Shown: positions 63,053 to 64,000 of the stretch, in pieces
Layout: each line of letters opens with the position of its first letter
Numbering within the stretch: the stretch's first letter is position 1
Source of the DNA: Planktomarina sp.
GTDB lineage: Bacteria; Pseudomonadota; Alphaproteobacteria; Rhodobacterales; Rhodobacteraceae
Length of the DNA stretch: 64,000 nucleotides
Direction of reading: 5' to 3'
Assembly: GCA_020630015.1 (NCBI GenBank)
Contig: JAHDCF010000004.1
Coordinates: forward strand, 1 to 64,000
Notes under the pieces: model-generated
What the model saw: the letters and a program-made list of their open reading frames with translations, nothing else
What the model was told of the DNA's origin: nothing
The model's database searches: none
Program-made: the position numbers and the translations under genes

Positions 63053-64000
63053 ATGGACAAGGACGCAGGTCAAAAACGCGCAGTTCAGTATCTTTATCCA
63101 CCTCTCACACCATTCGATCAAAGAATGCTTGATGTTGGGGATGGTCATCTGGTGTATGTTGAACAATGCGGTAATCCCAACGGGATGCCTGTGATCGTTT
63201 TTCATGGCGGCCCCGGAGGCGGGTGCAGTCCTGCGATGCGCCGATATTTTGACCCCAAGTATTATCGTATAGTTTTGTTTGACCAACGTGGTTGCGGGCG
63301 ATCGAAGCCGCATGCAAGCATAGAAAATAATACAACTTGGCACTTGATCAAAGATATCGAAAAAATCCGCGTCGAACTGGAAATTGATAAATGGATGGTT
63401 TTTGGTGGAAGCTGGGGGGCGACACTTGGGTTGGTCTACAGTCAATCCCATCCAAGCAATGTGATCCACCTAATTTTGCGAGGGGTTTTTCTCGGAACGC
63501 AATCTGAACTCGATTGGTTTTATGGCGGCGGCGCGGGGCAATTCTGGCCAGAGGCTTGGGCAAGATTTGTAAACCTCATTCCCGAAGAAGAAAGAACAGA
63601 TATGATCGCCGCGTATGGGCGGCGTTTGTTCAGTGGGGATCAAAGCATTGAAACGCGTTATGCACGGGCTTGGGCAGGATGGGAAAATGCACTTGCCTCC
63701 ATCGATTCAAGCGGTGTTGCATGGGAAAGTCCAGCTGAATACGCGCGCGCATTTTCACGCCTAGAAAACCATTATTTTCAAAACAAAGTTTTTTTAGATT
63801 CCAACTCAGCGATTTTGGCAAATGTTGATCAGTTAAAGGATATTCCTGGGACAATTGTTCAAGGAAGATACGACATGATTTGCCCACCCGTTTCTGCGCG
63901 CAAATTGTCAGATGCATGGCCTCTCTGCAAATTGAGATACGTTCAAAAGGCAGGGCACGCTCTTTCTGAGCCGGGGATCAGCGCGGAGCTGGTTAAAACC
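63053..64000 (+). CDS. pip: Proline iminopeptidase (cut by window end)
   Basis: Alpha/beta-hydrolase that removes N-terminal proline. The 316 codons shown are nearly complete; the family is about 320 residues. Motifs: FHGGPGGGC (oxyanion hole, about 43-51), DQRGCGRS (about 75-82), nucleophile GGSWGATLG (Ser at about 114), GRYDMICP (catalytic Asp, about 276) and GHALSEPG (catalytic His, about 304). The stop codon lies beyond the window. Confidence 0.96.
   Translation, partial: MDKDAGQKRAVQYLYPPLTPFDQRMLDVGDGHLVYVEQCGNPNGMPVIVFHGGPGGGCSPAMRRYFDPKYYRIVLFDQRGCGRSKPHASIENNTTWHLIKDIEKIRVELEIDKWMVFGGSWGATLGLVYSQSHPSNVIHLILRGVFLGTQSELDWFYGGGAGQFWPEAWARFVNLIPEEERTDMIAAYGRRLFSGDQSIETRYARAWAGWENALASIDSSGVAWESPAEYARAFSRLENHYFQNKVFLDSNSAILANVDQLKDIPGTIVQGRYDMICPPVSARKLSDAWPLCKLRYVQKAGHALSEPGISAELVKT

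Noticed and set aside
1-64000. Mobile elements, CRISPR arrays, defence islands, tRNA or rRNA genes.
   Set aside because: Every stretch is accounted for by core genes or short gaps; no transposase, integrase, repeat array or RNA gene pattern was seen.

Overview
The window is chromosomal DNA of an alphaproteobacterium, most likely a low-GC marine member of the Rhodobacterales (Roseobacter-type). The main reasons are the regB / senC / regA redox-regulator cluster close to ahcY, the block tsaE-amgK-murU-addB-addA-trxA, the block hslVU / smr / mltA / tim44 / fxsA / secB / dnaQ / coaE / aroE / maf, and the block hemJ-rho-mnmE-mnmG-rsmG-parA-parB with parS sites. By eye the base composition is well below that of most Roseobacters. 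The species cannot be named from the sequence. The DNA is very compact: most co-directional genes overlap by a few bases, and 9 of 11 convergent pairs overlap at their stop codons. I saw no insertion sequence, prophage, CRISPR array, rRNA or tRNA. Two clear intrinsic terminators were found.

Layout. 1-4.0 kb: 5' part of ahcY (minus strand), then a three-gene plus-strand cluster (methyltransferase, HD phosphohydrolase, methyltransferase-glycosyltransferase fusion). 4.0-6.7 kb: RegA and SenC (minus) divergent from RegB (plus), the redox-sensing two-component system. 6.7-16.7 kb: a PAS protein that resembles DivL without its kinase half, then TsaE (t6A), AmgK and MurU (cell-wall sugar recycling), AddB and AddA (double-strand break repair) and thioredoxin, ended by a terminator. 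16.8-23.3 kb: HslVU protease, an MFS transporter, and on the minus strand Tim44-like protein, MltA and Smr, then FxsA and SecB. 23.3-26.0 kb: DnaQ, CoaE and a single Maf-AroE fusion ORF on the minus strand.

26.0-26.3 kb is the only gap over 300 bases. It is AT-rich, carries DnaA-box-like sites and lies between divergent gene blocks that flank the origin in alphaproteobacteria, so I call it the probable oriC. 26.3-33.5 kb: HemJ, Rho, MnmE, MnmG, RsmG, ParA, ParB, with two perfect 16-bp parS palindromes at the 5' ends of mnmG and rsmG. 33.5-37.7 kb: HemW, RdgB and RNase PH (minus), HrcA and GrpE (plus). 37.7-47.6 kb: MutS, MaeB, a PfkB-family kinase, exported MsrA, a sulfotransferase-like protein, ArgG and threonine deaminase. 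47.7-55.8 kb: a SpoIIE-type phosphatase, two NUDIX hydrolases, Hsp33, CCA-adding enzyme, a LysE-type exporter, an ABC half-transporter and an RNA m5U methyltransferase. 55.9-58 kb: an envelope cluster (two L,D-transpeptidases, a CAP-domain lipoprotein, a tiny secreted/membrane protein). 58-64 kb: ferrochelatase, a BioC/NDUFAF5-type methyltransferase, ComF, glutaredoxin, a nitrilase-family amidase, a MarR regulator, UbiG and proline iminopeptidase, which runs off the end.

This is essentially core chromosome around the replication origin. I did not find a clear-cut new multi-gene system. The points most worth checking are the probable oriC with its parS pair, the Maf-AroE fusion, the kinase-less DivL-like protein, the overlapping convergent stops, the methyltransferase-glycosyltransferase cluster and the 62-residue small protein.
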